Shown here piece by piece: positions 16,033-25,900 of a stretch of 64,000 nt of DNA. The notes beneath the pieces were generated by a model, which saw only the letters and a program-made list of their open reading frames with translations, was not told where the DNA came from and did not search any database. Each line of letters starts with the position of its first letter. Position 1 is the stretch's first letter. Position numbers and translations under genes: made by a program. The DNA comes from DASQZT01 sp035638575 (GTDB lineage Bacteria; Acidobacteriota; Terriglobia; Bryobacterales; Bryobacteraceae), in contig DASQZT010000303.1 of the NCBI GenBank assembly GCA_035638575.1, forward strand, positions 1-64,000, given 5' to 3'.

Positions 16033-16551
16033 CTACAGCATCGAATCGACAATCTGCCGCACCCCCGGATCCATCCAGTCGGCCACCCCTTCGGCGATCT
16101 TCTTCAGCACCCTGCCCTTGGCGTCGATGAAATAAGTCTCCGGGTACATGAATGTGCCGTAGTCCTCGTGGATCTTCAGTTCGCGCACTGTGAGGAAGGC
16201 CGGATTGAACTTTTGGAGGAACGCGCGGTACGCCTTCTCGTCGCGGTCCACGCTGATCCCCAGCACTACCACGCCTTTGCTCGCATACTCCTGCGCGAAC
16301 CGGCTCAGCGACGGAGTTTCCTCCACGCACGGCGGGCACCAGCTGGCCCAGAAATTCAGAACCAGCAGCTTGCCCCCAAAGTCGGGGACCGATACGGAAC
16401 GGCCGTTGTCGGCCTTGATGGTGAACTCCGGCGCCGAATCTCCAGCAACGACGACGCGTTCGTGGATGGCGGCGTAGATCACATAAACAAAGGCCACCAC
16501 GAGCAACCCTAAGCAGACTCGCAGCAGCCGGTCGGTTTTTACGCTTGGCAT
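16033..16551 (-). CDS. Membrane-anchored TlpA/ResA-like thiol-disulfide oxidoreductase
   Basis: The 172-residue product has an N-terminal membrane segment (about 9-27) and a periplasmic thioredoxin fold with the redox motif WCPPC (Cys72, Cys75). It also has the AhpC/TSA-like GVVVLGISVDRDEKAYRAF region and the cis-Pro loop in YPETYFID. Proteins of this type reduce disulfides in apocytochromes c or other exported proteins. The start at 16551 was chosen over longer in-frame extensions because MPSVKTDRLL leads straight into the membrane helix. It is divergent from the pterin operon. The window encodes many haem c sites at 50.9-54.0 kb that would need such a reductant; that link is inference. Confidence 0.88.
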   Translation of the reverse strand: MPSVKTDRLLRVCLGLLVVAFVYVIYAAIHERVVVAGDSAPEFTIKADNGRSVSVPDFGGKLLVLNFWASWCPPCVEETPSLSRFAQEYASKGVVVLGISVDRDEKAYRAFLQKFNPAFLTVRELKIHEDYGTFMYPETYFIDAKGRVLKKIAEGVADWMDPGVRQIVDSML

Positions 16552-16562
16552 GACGGAAATAC

Positions 16563-16568
16563 TATAAT
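16563..16568 (+). promoter_or_regulatory. Possible -10 element of the pterin operon
   Basis: A perfect TATAAT lies 46 bases before the first pterin gene, in the gap shared with the divergent tlpA-like gene. No good -35 element sits at 16-18 bases upstream, so this is only a candidate. Confidence 0.3.
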
Positions 16569-16613
16569 TAGATTGTATCTCCGGATCGGCCCCCGCGTCG
16601 AATAAGAGCACCG

Positions 16614-17039
16614 ATGTTGATCACCCGCAGAGTGGAATTCTCGGCATCGCACGTTTGCCGCAATCCCCGACTCTCCGACGAAGAGAACCGCAAGCTGTTC
16701 GGCCCGGCGGCCAACCCCCACGGGCATGGCCACAACTACGTGGTCGAGGTGAGCCTGCGCGGCGAGCCCCATCCCGTCACCGGCATGGTCCTCGATTTGA
16801 AGGAATTGAAAGAGATCCTGAACCGCCTCGTGGTGGAGCCCTACGATCACCGCTTCCTGAACTACGAGGTGCCCCCCTTCGACCACATCGTTCCCACCGC
16901 CGAAAACATCGCCCGCGACATCTGGAGCCGCCTCTCGCCGCGCCTCGCTGACGGCAGCGGCAAGCTGCATTCCGTCCGCGTGTACGAGACGCCCGACCTC
17001 TACGTCGACTACTTCGGAGACGAAACGTGTTCCGCGTGA
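16614..17039 (+). CDS. 6-pyruvoyl-tetrahydropterin synthase-like protein, paralogue A (lacks the catalytic Cys)
   Basis: The 141-residue protein follows the animal PTPS sequence closely: FSASH, then LSDEENRKLFG, HGHGHNY, PVTGMVLDL, YDH and VYET. Zinc-ligand histidines are His13, His38 and His40. Asp78-His79 match the Asp-His pair of the catalytic triad, and Glu125 the substrate-binding Glu. The position of the catalytic Cys (GKCNNP in PTPS) reads GPAANP, so Ala32 replaces Cys. Family members convert 7,8-dihydroneopterin triphosphate to 6-pyruvoyl- or 6-carboxy-tetrahydropterin. The stop overlaps the next gene by 13 bases, and a folE gene follows. Alone, this protein should be impaired; a joint active site with paralogue B is proposed in the findings. 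Confidence 0.9.
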   Translation: MLITRRVEFSASHVCRNPRLSDEENRKLFGPAANPHGHGHNYVVEVSLRGEPHPVTGMVLDLKELKEILNRLVVEPYDHRFLNYEVPPFDHIVPTAENIARDIWSRLSPRLADGSGKLHSVRVYETPDLYVDYFGDETCSA

Positions 17040-17461
17040 CCCGCCGCTACTGGTTCGCCGCCTCTCATCGCCTGCACGCCGCGCCCTTGGCCGCCGAAGA
17101 GAACCGGCGCATTTTCGGCAAGTGCAACAACCCGTTTGGCCACGGCCACAACTATGTAATCGAGGTGAGCGCCCGCGGACCTCTGGACGCCGCCACGGGC
17201 CGCGCCGTCGACACCGCTCTGCTGGACGGCCTGGTCGCGCGCCAGGTGCTTGCCCCCTTCGGCCATCGCAATCTGAACGCCGACGTCGAGGCCTTCGCGC
17301 GTACGGTTCCGACTTCCGAGAACCTCGCCGCCGAGATCTGCCGCCGCCTGAAAGACAACTGGGCCGCCACCTTCCCTGGTGACTGGCCCCGCCTCGAAAA
17401 AATCCGTATCGCCGAAACGCCGCGCAACATCTTTGAAATTGAGGCCCATGAAATCGAATAA
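17027..17461 (+). CDS. 6-pyruvoyl-tetrahydropterin synthase-like protein, paralogue B (lacks the catalytic Asp)
   Basis: The 144-residue protein starts at GTG 17027 inside the previous gene. It keeps FAASH, AEENRRIFGKCNNPFGHGH, and a late IAET motif: zinc ligands His14, His39 and His41, catalytic Cys33 and substrate-binding Glu130. The Asp-His pair of the catalytic triad reads FGH, so Gly79 replaces Asp while His80 stays. Paralogue A shows the opposite loss. Both could form the hexameric T-fold barrel typical of the family. The product would be a pterin or 7-deazaguanine precursor made from the folE product. The stop overlaps folE by 14 bases, so the three genes are tightly coupled. Confidence 0.9.
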   Translation: MFRVTRRYWFAASHRLHAAPLAAEENRRIFGKCNNPFGHGHNYVIEVSARGPLDAATGRAVDTALLDGLVARQVLAPFGHRNLNADVEAFARTVPTSENLAAEICRRLKDNWAATFPGDWPRLEKIRIAETPRNIFEIEAHEIE

Positions 17462-18062
17462 AGCCATCGTGAAGGAAATGCGCCCCAAGCAGGCCGAGGA
17501 CTCCATCGCTCCGCTGGTCCGGGAGATCCTGGTCAAGCTCGGCGAGGACCCCTCGCGCCAGGGCCTCGAGAGCACCCCCGACCGCGTGAACAAGGCCCTC
17601 AGGTTCCTCACCAGCGGCTACGCCATGAACGTCGGGAAAATCTTGAACGGCGCCCTGTACCGGGTCAAGTACGACGAAATGGTGGTGGTGAAGGACATCG
17701 AGTTCTTCAGCATGTGCGAACACCACCTGCTCCCCTTCTTCGGCAAGATGCACGTGGCCTACCTGCCCAAATCCAAGGTGATCGGACTCAGCAAGATCCC
17801 GCGCATTGTCGACATGTTCGCCCGCCGCCTCCAGATTCAGGAGCGCCTCACCCAGGAAGTCGCCCACACCATCCAGGCGGTCATCGACCCGGTCGGCGTG
17901 GGCGTCATCTGCGAAGCCCGCCATTTCTGCATGATGATGCGCGGCGTCGAAAAGCAGCACTCCGGCGCCATGACCAGCGCCATGCTCGGCGCCTTCCGCG
18001 GCCGCAAGGAGACCCGCGACGAATTCCTCTCCCTGGTAAACTACCGTGGCAATGGGTTCTAG
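17448..18062 (+). CDS. folE: GTP cyclohydrolase I (type IA)
   Basis: The 204-residue enzyme opens the imidazole ring of GTP to give 7,8-dihydroneopterin triphosphate, the entry to folate, biopterin and queuosine pathways. The zinc site is Cys90 and His93 in SMCEHHLLPF with Cys161 in EARHFCMMMRG. The LSKIPRIVDMFARRLQIQERL and HSGAMTSAM blocks are typical of type IA. The ATG at 17448 was chosen over longer in-frame options because it gives normal length and a coupled overlap with the preceding gene. As last gene of the operon it supplies the substrate of the two PTPS-like proteins, which favours a pterin or 7-deazaguanine role over pure folate synthesis. Confidence 0.95.
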   Translation: MKSNKAIVKEMRPKQAEDSIAPLVREILVKLGEDPSRQGLESTPDRVNKALRFLTSGYAMNVGKILNGALYRVKYDEMVVVKDIEFFSMCEHHLLPFFGKMHVAYLPKSKVIGLSKIPRIVDMFARRLQIQERLTQEVAHTIQAVIDPVGVGVICEARHFCMMMRGVEKQHSGAMTSAMLGAFRGRKETRDEFLSLVNYRGNGF

Positions 18063-18067
18063 TACCT

Positions 18068-18088
18068 CCCTTTCCCTTTCCCTTTCCC
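18068..18088 (+). repeat. Hexamer microsatellite (CCCTTT) upstream of the TonB-receptor promoter
   Basis: Three and a half units of CCCTTT end five bases before the -35 element at 18094. The tract lies between the folE stop and the receptor promoter. Confidence 0.8.
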
Positions 18089-18093
18089 ATAAC

Positions 18094-18123
18094 TTGACAA
18101 AACTCGCCCGTTCGCTTTAGAAT
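18094..18123 (+). promoter_or_regulatory. Sigma70-type promoter of the TonB-dependent receptor gene
   Basis: TTGACA at 18094-18099 and TAGAAT at 18118-18123 are separated by 18 bases. The start codon is at 18209, giving a leader of about 80 bases with a strong GAGGGGG ribosome binding site. This is among the best promoter matches in the window. Confidence 0.65.
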
Positions 18124-18208
18124 CTCCCCCATATCGTTTTTTTGAAGCTCTGTTTGGCCCTTCAGGGGGCGAGAGTTGTAAAGCCTACGTTTAAGCGAGG
18201 GGGTACAT

Positions 18209-21200
18209 ATGAGGCGGAGCCATTGGCTCACTTCTATTCACGTTTCCAGATTTTTCTTCGGGCTGTCGATTGTCGCTCTGGGGATTCTCTTGTCCTTCAC
18301 TGCGACGCCGGCCTGGTCCCAGGTAACCCTGGTCGGTTCCATTGTTGGACAGGTGGTTGACCAGCAGAATGCCGCCGTTCCGGGCGCCGAAATCAAGGTG
18401 TTCGATGCCACCACCAACAGCAGCCAGACGACCCTCACCAACGACGCGGGCCGTTACATTTTTGTCAATGTCCCGCCCGGAGTCTACGACATCAGCTTCG
18501 GCAAAATTGGTTTCGCAGGTTACAAGATCGACCGCCAGCAGGTGGATGTCGGTGTCACCCTTACCCTGAACGCCACCCTGAACGTCGGCCAGACCACCAC
18601 TACCGTCGAAGTCACCGCTGCCGCCGGCGCCGAATTGCAGACCATGACTGCCACCGTCGGCCAGACCATTACCGGCCAGCAGCTTGCCTCCCTGCCGACC
18701 CTCGGCCGCGATGCCAACGCCTTCTACACCTTGCAGCCCGGCGTGTTGCCCACCGGACAAGTCGCCGGCTCGGTGGCCGATCAGAACATGTACCAGTTGG
18801 ACGGCGGAAACAACTCCAGCGACATGGATGGCAATTATTCCGTTTACACCAACCCCAGCGGCAGCACCGCCGGCGGCACCGGGGGCACGCCCTCCGGCGT
18901 CATGCCGACTCCCATCGAGAGCATCGAGGAGTTCCGCGTCGGCACCAACAACCAGACCGCCGACTTCAATGGAGCTGCCGGCGGCCAGGTCATGATGGTC
19001 ACTCGCCGCGGCACCAACCAGTTCCATGGCTCCGGTTATGAGTATTATTTCTCCTCCAATGTCGGCGGCGCCAATCAATGGAAGAACAATCATACGCTGC
19101 TGGCCAACGGTCAGGCCACACCCACCCCGATCGGTCATCAGAACCGGTTCGGCGGGTCGATCGGCGGGCAATTGATTCCCAAGTCGATTCTGGGCGGCAA
19201 GACCTATGTCTTCTTCAACTACGAAGGCCGCCGCTTTCCGCAGGTGTCGACTGTCGAGCGGAACGTCCCCACACCCCTCATGCGCTTGGGAGTCATTCAG
19301 GTGCTGAACAGCGCCGGCCAGTACGTGGCCTATAACCTGAACCCCACGCCGGTCACCTACAACGGTGTCACCTACGCCCCCGCCGCCTGCCCGGCCGGAT
19401 CCTGCGATCCCCGTGGCCTCGGCCTCAACCCCATCGTCAGCAAGATCTGGAATACCCAGATGCCCCTGCCCAACGACCCTCAAGGCGGCGACACGGTCAA
19501 CACCCAGGGCTTCCTCGGAAACGTGCCCCTGCCCTTGCATTCCAATTTCGCGGTGGGCCGCATCGATCACGATTTCGGCGCCCGGAACCGCTTCTTTGCC
19601 AGCTACCGCTATTACAAGTTCTTGCAGTTGTCCAGCGTCCAGACCGACATTGGCGGCGTGCTCCCCGGCGATACGCTCGGCACCTATTCGGCCAAAGCTG
19701 TGCGGCCGCAGCAGCCCTCCTACTGGGTGGGCGGCCTCACCTCTACCCTTTCCCCCACCACCACCAACGATTTCCGCTTCAGCTATCTGCGCAACTTCTG
19801 GCAGTGGGGTACCGTGGCGGCCCCGCCGCAGCTTCCCGGCCTCGGCGGCGCGCTCGAAATCAACGGCGACAACTCCAACGCGCTGAACCCGGTCAACGTG
19901 GACGCGCAGGATGCCCGCCAGCGCTTCTGGGATGGCCAGGACAAGGTCATCCGCGACGACCTGACCATGATCAAGGGCAACCACCTCTTCCAGTTCGGCG
20001 GCACCTACCAGCGCAACTACGATTACCACCTGCGCAACGACAACGGCGTGGGTATCATGAATTCCGCGGTCTATCAGATCAACTCCGGATCGGGTGTCAC
20101 GCTGCCTTCTCAGTACATCCCTGGCACCGTGCCCACCTCCCAGTTGACCAACTACAACACGCTGTACAACGACGTTCTGGGCATTGTCTCCCAGCCCCAG
20201 TACATGTACACCCGCGCCGGCCAGAACTTGAACCTGCAACCGTTGGGTTCCTACATGTTCGACCAGAGCATCATTCCGTACTACAGCGTCTACTACAGCG
20301 ACACGTGGCGCGTGAAGCCGTCGTTTACCCTGACCTACGGGCTGAGCTACCAGATCGAAATGCCGCCGTATGAAATCAACGGCAAACAGGTTCAGCTCGT
20401 GGACCAGTCCGGCAACCCGGTGGACATCGACTCCTTCTTGCAGGCGCGCCAAAGGGCCGCCCTGGCGGGCCAGACCAGCAACCCCACGTATAATCCGGTG
20501 CTCGGATTCGCCACCGTCCGGAACGTCGGCACCGGAAATAAGTATCCCTTCGATCCCTTCTACGGCGGATTCAGCCCGCGCGTCGCCGCGGCTTGGAATC
20601 CCAGCGCCGATAACGGCTTCCTTGGCCACCTCATCGGTCACGGCAAGACCGTGATCCGCGGCGGCTACAGCCGCATCTACGGCCGCCTCAACGGCGTCAA
20701 CCTCGTCCTCGTTCCGCTCCTCGGCACCGGCCTCGGCCAGGCCGTATCCTGTATCGGCGCCAGCATGACCGGCCAGTGCCTCGGACCCGCCGGCGTCGAT
20801 CCCACGAATGCCTTCCGCATCGGAGCCGACGGTCTTACGGCGCCCCTGCCCGCCGTTTCTCCGACCCTCCCGCAACCCTACTATCCGGGCGTCGGCGGCA
20901 GTGCGGCCGCCGGCGATGGATCCGGTCTCGATCCCAAGATCAAGCCCAACCGCTCCGACCAGTTCGATCTCACAATCCAGCGCGAGCTTTCCACGCACGT
21001 CAGCTTCGAGGTCGGCTATATCGGCCGCATTCTCCGCAACGAATTCCAGGAGACCAACGTCGACGCCGTGCCGTTTATGACCACCCTCAATGGCCAGAGC
21101 TTCGCGCAGGCCTTCTCCAACGTGTACTGGCAGCTCTGGGCCGGTGCCTCCCCCGCTTCCATTCCCGTCCAGCCCTTCTTCGAAGCTGCCCTGGGCGGAG

Positions 21201-22246
21201 CCAATTCCGCTACCTGCAGCGGCTCCGGAAGTTGTACCGCGTTCGTGGCCAACAACCAGAAGTCCAACATCACCACCACCCGCGTGTACGACATGTGGGC
21301 CGCCTTGAACAAGCTGTCCTCCTGGACCCTCGGCCGCACCATGCCCAGCACCTCCAACAGCGTCGTGGGCGGCAACGTCGCCCAGCAGATCTCGTCGTTC
21401 GAGCTCATCAACAGCCAGGGCTGGTCCAACTACAACGGCGGGTTCTTCTCCCTCAAAATGCGCAACTGGCACGGCTTGACCGCGGTCTCCAATTTCACCT
21501 TCAACCGTTCCCTGGGCACCGGCGCATACACCCAGTCCACCAGCTCCTACACCGCTCTGAACCCCTGGGACCTTCACTCCATGTACGGGCCTCAGCCGTT
21601 TGACATCCGCTTCGTGTACAACCTCACCATGTTCTGGACCTCCAGTTCCCTGATCCACGGGCACGGTCTGCTGCACCACGTGCTGGGTGGCTGGAATATC
21701 GCTCCGCTGTTCACCGCTCAGAGCGGCGTTCCCCTGGCCGTGAGCATCTCCGGGGGCGCCAATACCAACTGCCAGTCGTTCGGCGAAATCAATTGCAGTT
21801 CCGGCAACACCAACGGCCACGAGAACGCGCCCCTGGTGGTGCCCTTCACCGGCGGGAATTCGGCCAACTACAACGTGACCGTGGCCAGCGGCGCGGGCAT
21901 CAATGGAAATGCTACCCGCGGCGGGTCTGGCATCAACATGTTCACCGACCCCAACGCCATATTCGGCGAATTCCGGCGCCTGGTCCTGGGCTACGATACC
22001 AGCGGCGGCGGCAACGGCAACATCCGCGGCTTCCCCACCTGGAACGTGGACGCGCAGGTCACCAAGGACTTCAGTTGGAGGGAGCGCGTGGGGGCCACCT
22101 TCAGCGTTCAGATCACCAACGTGCTGAACCACTTCCAGGCGTCCAATCCGACCCTCAGCCTGGATACCCCCGCCAGCTTCGGCGTGGTCACCAGCCAGTC
22201 CAACACTCCGCGCCAGATGGAGTTCGGCATCCGCCTCCATTTCTAA
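18209..22246 (+). CDS. Oar-like TonB-dependent receptor with carboxypeptidase-regulatory N-terminal domain
   Basis: The 1345-residue outer-membrane protein has a signal peptide (about 1-38, ending AWSQ). A carboxypeptidase-regulatory-like beta-sandwich follows (about 42-125, GQVVDQQNAAVPGAEIKVFD and a PPGVYDISF loop). Next comes a plug with YQLDGGNNSSD and PIESIEEFRVGTNNQTADFNG, and a long beta-barrel ending in a terminal Phe (MEFGIRLHF), the outer-membrane assembly signal. Proteins of this architecture are abundant in Acidobacteriota and are thought to import polymers or large ligands with TonB energy. The ATG at 18209 has a strong ribosome binding site. It is monocistronic, with its own promoter before it and a clear terminator after it. 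Confidence 0.93.
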   Translation: MRRSHWLTSIHVSRFFFGLSIVALGILLSFTATPAWSQVTLVGSIVGQVVDQQNAAVPGAEIKVFDATTNSSQTTLTNDAGRYIFVNVPPGVYDISFGKIGFAGYKIDRQQVDVGVTLTLNATLNVGQTTTTVEVTAAAGAELQTMTATVGQTITGQQLASLPTLGRDANAFYTLQPGVLPTGQVAGSVADQNMYQLDGGNNSSDMDGNYSVYTNPSGSTAGGTGGTPSGVMPTPIESIEEFRVGTNNQTADFNGAAGGQVMMVTRRGTNQFHGSGYEYYFSSNVGGANQWKNNHTLLANGQATPTPIGHQNRFGGSIGGQLIPKSILGGKTYVFFNYEGRRFPQVSTVERNVPTPLMRLGVIQVLNSAGQYVAYNLNPTPVTYNGVTYAPAACPAGSCDPRGLGLNPIVSKIWNTQMPLPNDPQGGDTVNTQGFLGNVPLPLHSNFAVGRIDHDFGARNRFFASYRYYKFLQLSSVQTDIGGVLPGDTLGTYSAKAVRPQQPSYWVGGLTSTLSPTTTNDFRFSYLRNFWQWGTVAAPPQLPGLGGALEINGDNSNALNPVNVDAQDARQRFWDGQDKVIRDDLTMIKGNHLFQFGGTYQRNYDYHLRNDNGVGIMNSAVYQINSGSGVTLPSQYIPGTVPTSQLTNYNTLYNDVLGIVSQPQYMYTRAGQNLNLQPLGSYMFDQSIIPYYSVYYSDTWRVKPSFTLTYGLSYQIEMPPYEINGKQVQLVDQSGNPVDIDSFLQARQRAALAGQTSNPTYNPVLGFATVRNVGTGNKYPFDPFYGGFSPRVAAAWNPSADNGFLGHLIGHGKTVIRGGYSRIYGRLNGVNLVLVPLLGTGLGQAVSCIGASMTGQCLGPAGVDPTNAFRIGADGLTAPLPAVSPTLPQPYYPGVGGSAAAGDGSGLDPKIKPNRSDQFDLTIQRELSTHVSFEVGYIGRILRNEFQETNVDAVPFMTTLNGQSFAQAFSNVYWQLWAGASPASIPVQPFFEAALGGANSATCSGSGSCTAFVANNQKSNITTTRVYDMWAALNKLSSWTLGRTMPSTSNSVVGGNVAQQISSFELINSQGWSNYNGGFFSLKMRNWHGLTAVSNFTFNRSLGTGAYTQSTSSYTALNPWDLHSMYGPQPFDIRFVYNLTMFWTSSSLIHGHGLLHHVLGGWNIAPLFTAQSGVPLAVSISGGANTNCQSFGEINCSSGNTNGHENAPLVVPFTGGNSANYNVTVASGAGINGNATRGGSGINMFTDPNAIFGEFRRLVLGYDTSGGGNGNIRGFPTWNVDAQVTKDFSWRERVGATFSVQITNVLNHFQASNPTLSLDTPASFGVVTSQSNTPRQMEFGIRLHF

Positions 22247-22262
22247 CGGCATCCGCGCGTCC

Positions 22263-22297
22263 AGGGGCGGCCCCGTCTGGGTCCGCCCCTTTTTCTT
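22263..22297 (+). terminator. Intrinsic terminator of the TonB-receptor gene
   Basis: An eight-base stem AGGGGCGG/CCGCCCCT (22263-22270 and 22283-22290) with a 12-base loop is followed by TTTTTCTT. It begins 17 bases after the receptor stop codon. Confidence 0.85.
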
Positions 22298-22368
22298 GTG
22301 GCGCAGGCGCTCCTGCCTGCGGCTCGCGCGAGCCGCGCCGGAGCGCTACCTGTGCTACGATGCCGCTT

Positions 22369-22524
22369 ATGGCTGACCTTAATCTCCACGAATGGCCCAT
22401 TGAAGCCTTCGCCATGGTTGCGTTTGCGCTGTCGGTCTTCAATTTCTTCGTATCGCTCTGGTCCATCAAGAGCGTGCGGGCGTTAAACGCGAAAGCGGCG
22501 GGCAAGCCTCCTACCGCGTCGTAA
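22369..22524 (+). CDS. Small single-span membrane protein, 51 residues
   Basis: The short frame begins at ATG 22369 (another in-frame ATG is nine bases earlier). It encodes a polar N-terminus, a hydrophobic helix around AFAMVAFALSVFNFFVSLW and a basic, Ala/Lys-rich tail. The single membrane segment with positive charges after it is protein-like rather than random. There is no clear ribosome binding site. It follows the receptor terminator, so it would need its own promoter. The family is not recognised. Confidence 0.4.
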   Translation: MADLNLHEWPIEAFAMVAFALSVFNFFVSLWSIKSVRALNAKAAGKPPTAS

Positions 22525-22720
22525 ACGCAATCTCGACGTTGGCTTTTGTATCCGAACGCGCGAAGCGCCGTTACGGTAACTGCTTAAGGACTTTCGCGCG
22601 CACGTCTGCCACATAACGCATTACGCCGAAGCGGCTCGATTGGAAGCCTCGCCGCCCAAGGTCCTGCTGAAATTCGGCGCATATCACATCTACGCCGTGG
22701 CTCGTTGCCTATCCCGCCTG

Positions 22721-22891
22721 ATGGTGATTCCGGGCTCGGGAACCGTCTCCAACAGCCAATGCTCGGTGACGGGCGCGGGCGCCGCCGCAAGTGAAAGCGG
22801 AAACACACTCGCCCTGACTCTGCCGATCACGTTCTCACCGAGCTTCACCGGCAATCAGCTCTTCTTCCTCGCCGCGCGTGCGATCCGTTAG
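22721..22891 (+). pseudogene. Decayed copy of the C-terminal domain of the FG-GAP protein
   Basis: The stretch encodes GSGTVSNSQCSVTGAGAAAS, then NTLALTLPITFSPSFTGNQLFFLAAR, almost the same as the last ~55 residues of the secreted protein ending at 26334. The frame upstream has no related sequence and no signal peptide. It stops 60 bases before the start of that gene. It is most simply a fragment left from a tandem duplication and deletion. Confidence 0.65.
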
Positions 22892-22950
22892 CGTACCATA
22901 ATGCGATGGGGTTAAGATCGGAAGATGCGCGTTATAAGGAGGCCTTTCCA

Positions 22951-25900
22951 GTGATACGACTTCTCGCTTTGGCTGTATTCCTCGTGCTGGCGGCCCGGCC
23001 GTCAATGGGGCAAGCGGCGGGGTATACATGCAAAGACGACGGTGACGGCATATATGAAATCACCAACTCGGCGACCCACATCACCATAACCTACGAGCTG
23101 GACATCATTGGATCTTCCTCCGGTCCCGGCGGTGTTAGTTACCCAGCCCGGTGGTACATCTATGACCTAGGCAACAATGTTGAAGGTATCTATCCCGAAC
23201 CCCTGCTCGTCATCGAGGGTGACAACAGTCTCGCAGCTTTCCTCGAACATGACTGCGGCAAGGCCCTTGGAAGCCAGATTTGGCTTCAGGCCGCTGAACA
23301 GCCCCCAATCTTTGACGCGTATGGGTTCGGCGACGACACCAGCTTCGTGGCCCAGAGACATCCTCCCGGGCTCGGGTCCCATGCGACTTCGCAATATTCG
23401 CTCGTGAGCGGACAGGCCTCCCAGTCCGCCACCCTGGCGGACTTGAACGGGGATGGCTTCCCCGACGAAATTGGGGTCAGCCCAGTCGGCGTGACCATCC
23501 GGCTCCTGGCCGCGGATGGCTCCGTCATTTCGACCAACGTATTCCCGGCCGGATTCACACCCGGAGTTCAAACCAGCCAAGTGGTCGCGGCGGATTTCAA
23601 CGGCGATGGCAAGCTCGACTTAGCCATCACCTATTCCAATAGTTCGGGGACCGGCGGCGTATCCATCCTCCTGGGCAACGGCGATGGAACTTTCCGAAGC
23701 CCGAAGCTGATCCCGGCCGGCGTCTATGCCCAAACCATTGCCGCCGCCGATTTCAATGGCGATGGCAAGATCGATATCGCACTGGCCAATAACAACGACA
23801 ATGCGGCGACGACGGTTTCGATCCTGCCCGGCAACGGCGATGGAACCTTCGGCGCCGCCGTCACGTATCCCGCGGGGCCGGGTTTCCCGGTCTCGCTGCT
23901 CGCTCTGGACCTGAACGGCGACGGCGCACCGGACTTGGCGGTCGCCAACGTATCGCCCAGCGGCAAGCAGGGCAACGTCACCACGTTGATTAATAAGGCT
24001 GGCAAAATGGGCTCGCCCGCCTCCACTTCAATCCCCATCTCCCTGGACTTCCTCGCCTATGCTGACCTGAATCATGATGGCAATCTCGACTTGGTAGTGG
24101 CATGCCGGACTTCCAATGCCTTGGTCGTGCTTTCCGGGAAGGGAGATGGGACCTTCCAGGCGCCCGCGGCGTACGCCGTTGCCGCGTACCCCGCATCGCT
24201 CTATCCGATGCCCACCTCCGACGGCTACACCGTCATCTTCACGGCCGATGATATAAGCGGCTCCACCCGGTTCATCATCGTCTCGCCGCAAGGAGCCGTT
24301 TATGCACCGCGGCTGTTTTCCATTGGCGGGTCGCCAACGGGAGTTGCCGCCGCCGACCTGAACGGCGACGGCTTCCCCGACATCGTCATCACTGGCGGCT
24401 CCAGTGACGTTTCCGTCGTGATGGCGCAATCGGCCCGGCAGTTCAACGCGCCCGTAGGTTATTCGCTCGGCCAACCCTCACCATCGCCGCTGGCGGTGGC
24501 AATCGGCGATATCAACGGAGACGGTAAACCGGATGTGATCGTGGCCAACGGAGGTGTTTCATATCCCGAGACTGAGGGGCCGGGCTCGGTGAGCGTGCTT
24601 TTGGGCAACGGAGATGGAACGCTGCGGGCGCCCATCAGCACGACCGTCAATCAAAACGCGGGGAGCATTGCGCTCGGAGATTTCAATCGCGACGGGAAAC
24701 TGGATGTGGCAGTCGCGGCATACGGAACGCTGCCCGGCGAAGCGGGCTCCGATGCGGGCACGCTGCTGGTGCTGCTGGGCAACGGCAACGGAACGTTCCA
24801 GCCGCCGATTTCCCTTGCAACCGGCGGGCTGCATCCCTCCGCAGTGGCGGCGGCGGACCTCAACGGCGATGGCAAACTGGACATTGCCGCTGTGCTGGGT
24901 AGCACCTTCGGAGCACCCCAAACCCTCGCTGTCTTTTTGGGTCAAGGCAACGGCACGTTCGCGGCAGCGCGCACCTTTCCGTTGCAGAGTACGAGCGAGG
25001 GCCAGGTTTTCATAGCCATCGGCGACTTCAATGGCGATGGCAAGCTGGACATCGCGACGGGCGGCGCTCCGCAGCTCGATATCATGCTCGGCGATGGCGC
25101 CGGCGGATTCAGTGAGGCGTCCGCTTTGCCCACAGTCACTGATGGCACCGTAGCCGCCACCATGGATCTGAACGCCGATGGCAAGCTCGACCTGGTCCTT
25201 CTGAGCTGCTGCGGCGAATCCGAAGGCTCGTACCTGCTGGGCAATGGCGATGGCACATTTCAACCCGCCGTGCATTTCTCTTCCGGATCTTCCACTACCG
25301 CGATCGCGGTGACGAAATTCGGCCTAAGCGATGGGCCGGACTTCGTGATCACGCAGCAAGGTGGCAACCCGCAGCAAGGCGGCACTGGCGGCACCTGGAG
25401 CCCGTTCCTCGGCGCGACTTTTCAACCCGGGGGCCCCGCGCCCGCGTCCAACGCTCCCACTTCGGGCGCCGGCAGCTCGCAGGCTTTCACCTTCACCTTC
25501 TCCGACGGCAGCGGCTATCAGAATCTCTCGGTGGTCGATGTGCTGATCAACAGCGCGCTCGATGGCCGCCAGGCCTGCTACATCGCCTTCGTCCCTTCCG
25601 GCGCCAATTCCGGCTCGGTCTTTTTGATCGACAATGCCGGCGATGCCGGTGGGCCGTATCAAGGCCTCGTGCTGCCCGGTGGCGGTTCCATCAGCAACGG
25701 CCAGTGCACCATCAGCGGCGCCGGCAGTTCGGTGAGCGGCAGCGGCTACGATCTCACCCTCACCCTGTCCATCACTTTCAGCGCGAGCTTCGCTGGCAAT
25801 AAAGTGGTCTACACATCGGCGCAGGACAAGTCCGGCACTAACTCCGGATGGCAGGCGCTGGGCACCTGGAACGATCCCGGCGCGGTGCCCCCGGGTCCCT

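Noticed and set aside
18191..22252. A 1353-codon open frame on the minus strand opposite the TonB receptor
   Set aside because: It mirrors the receptor's codon pattern, has Gly/Val/His-rich composition without domains, and the plus strand carries an unambiguous receptor with promoter and terminator.
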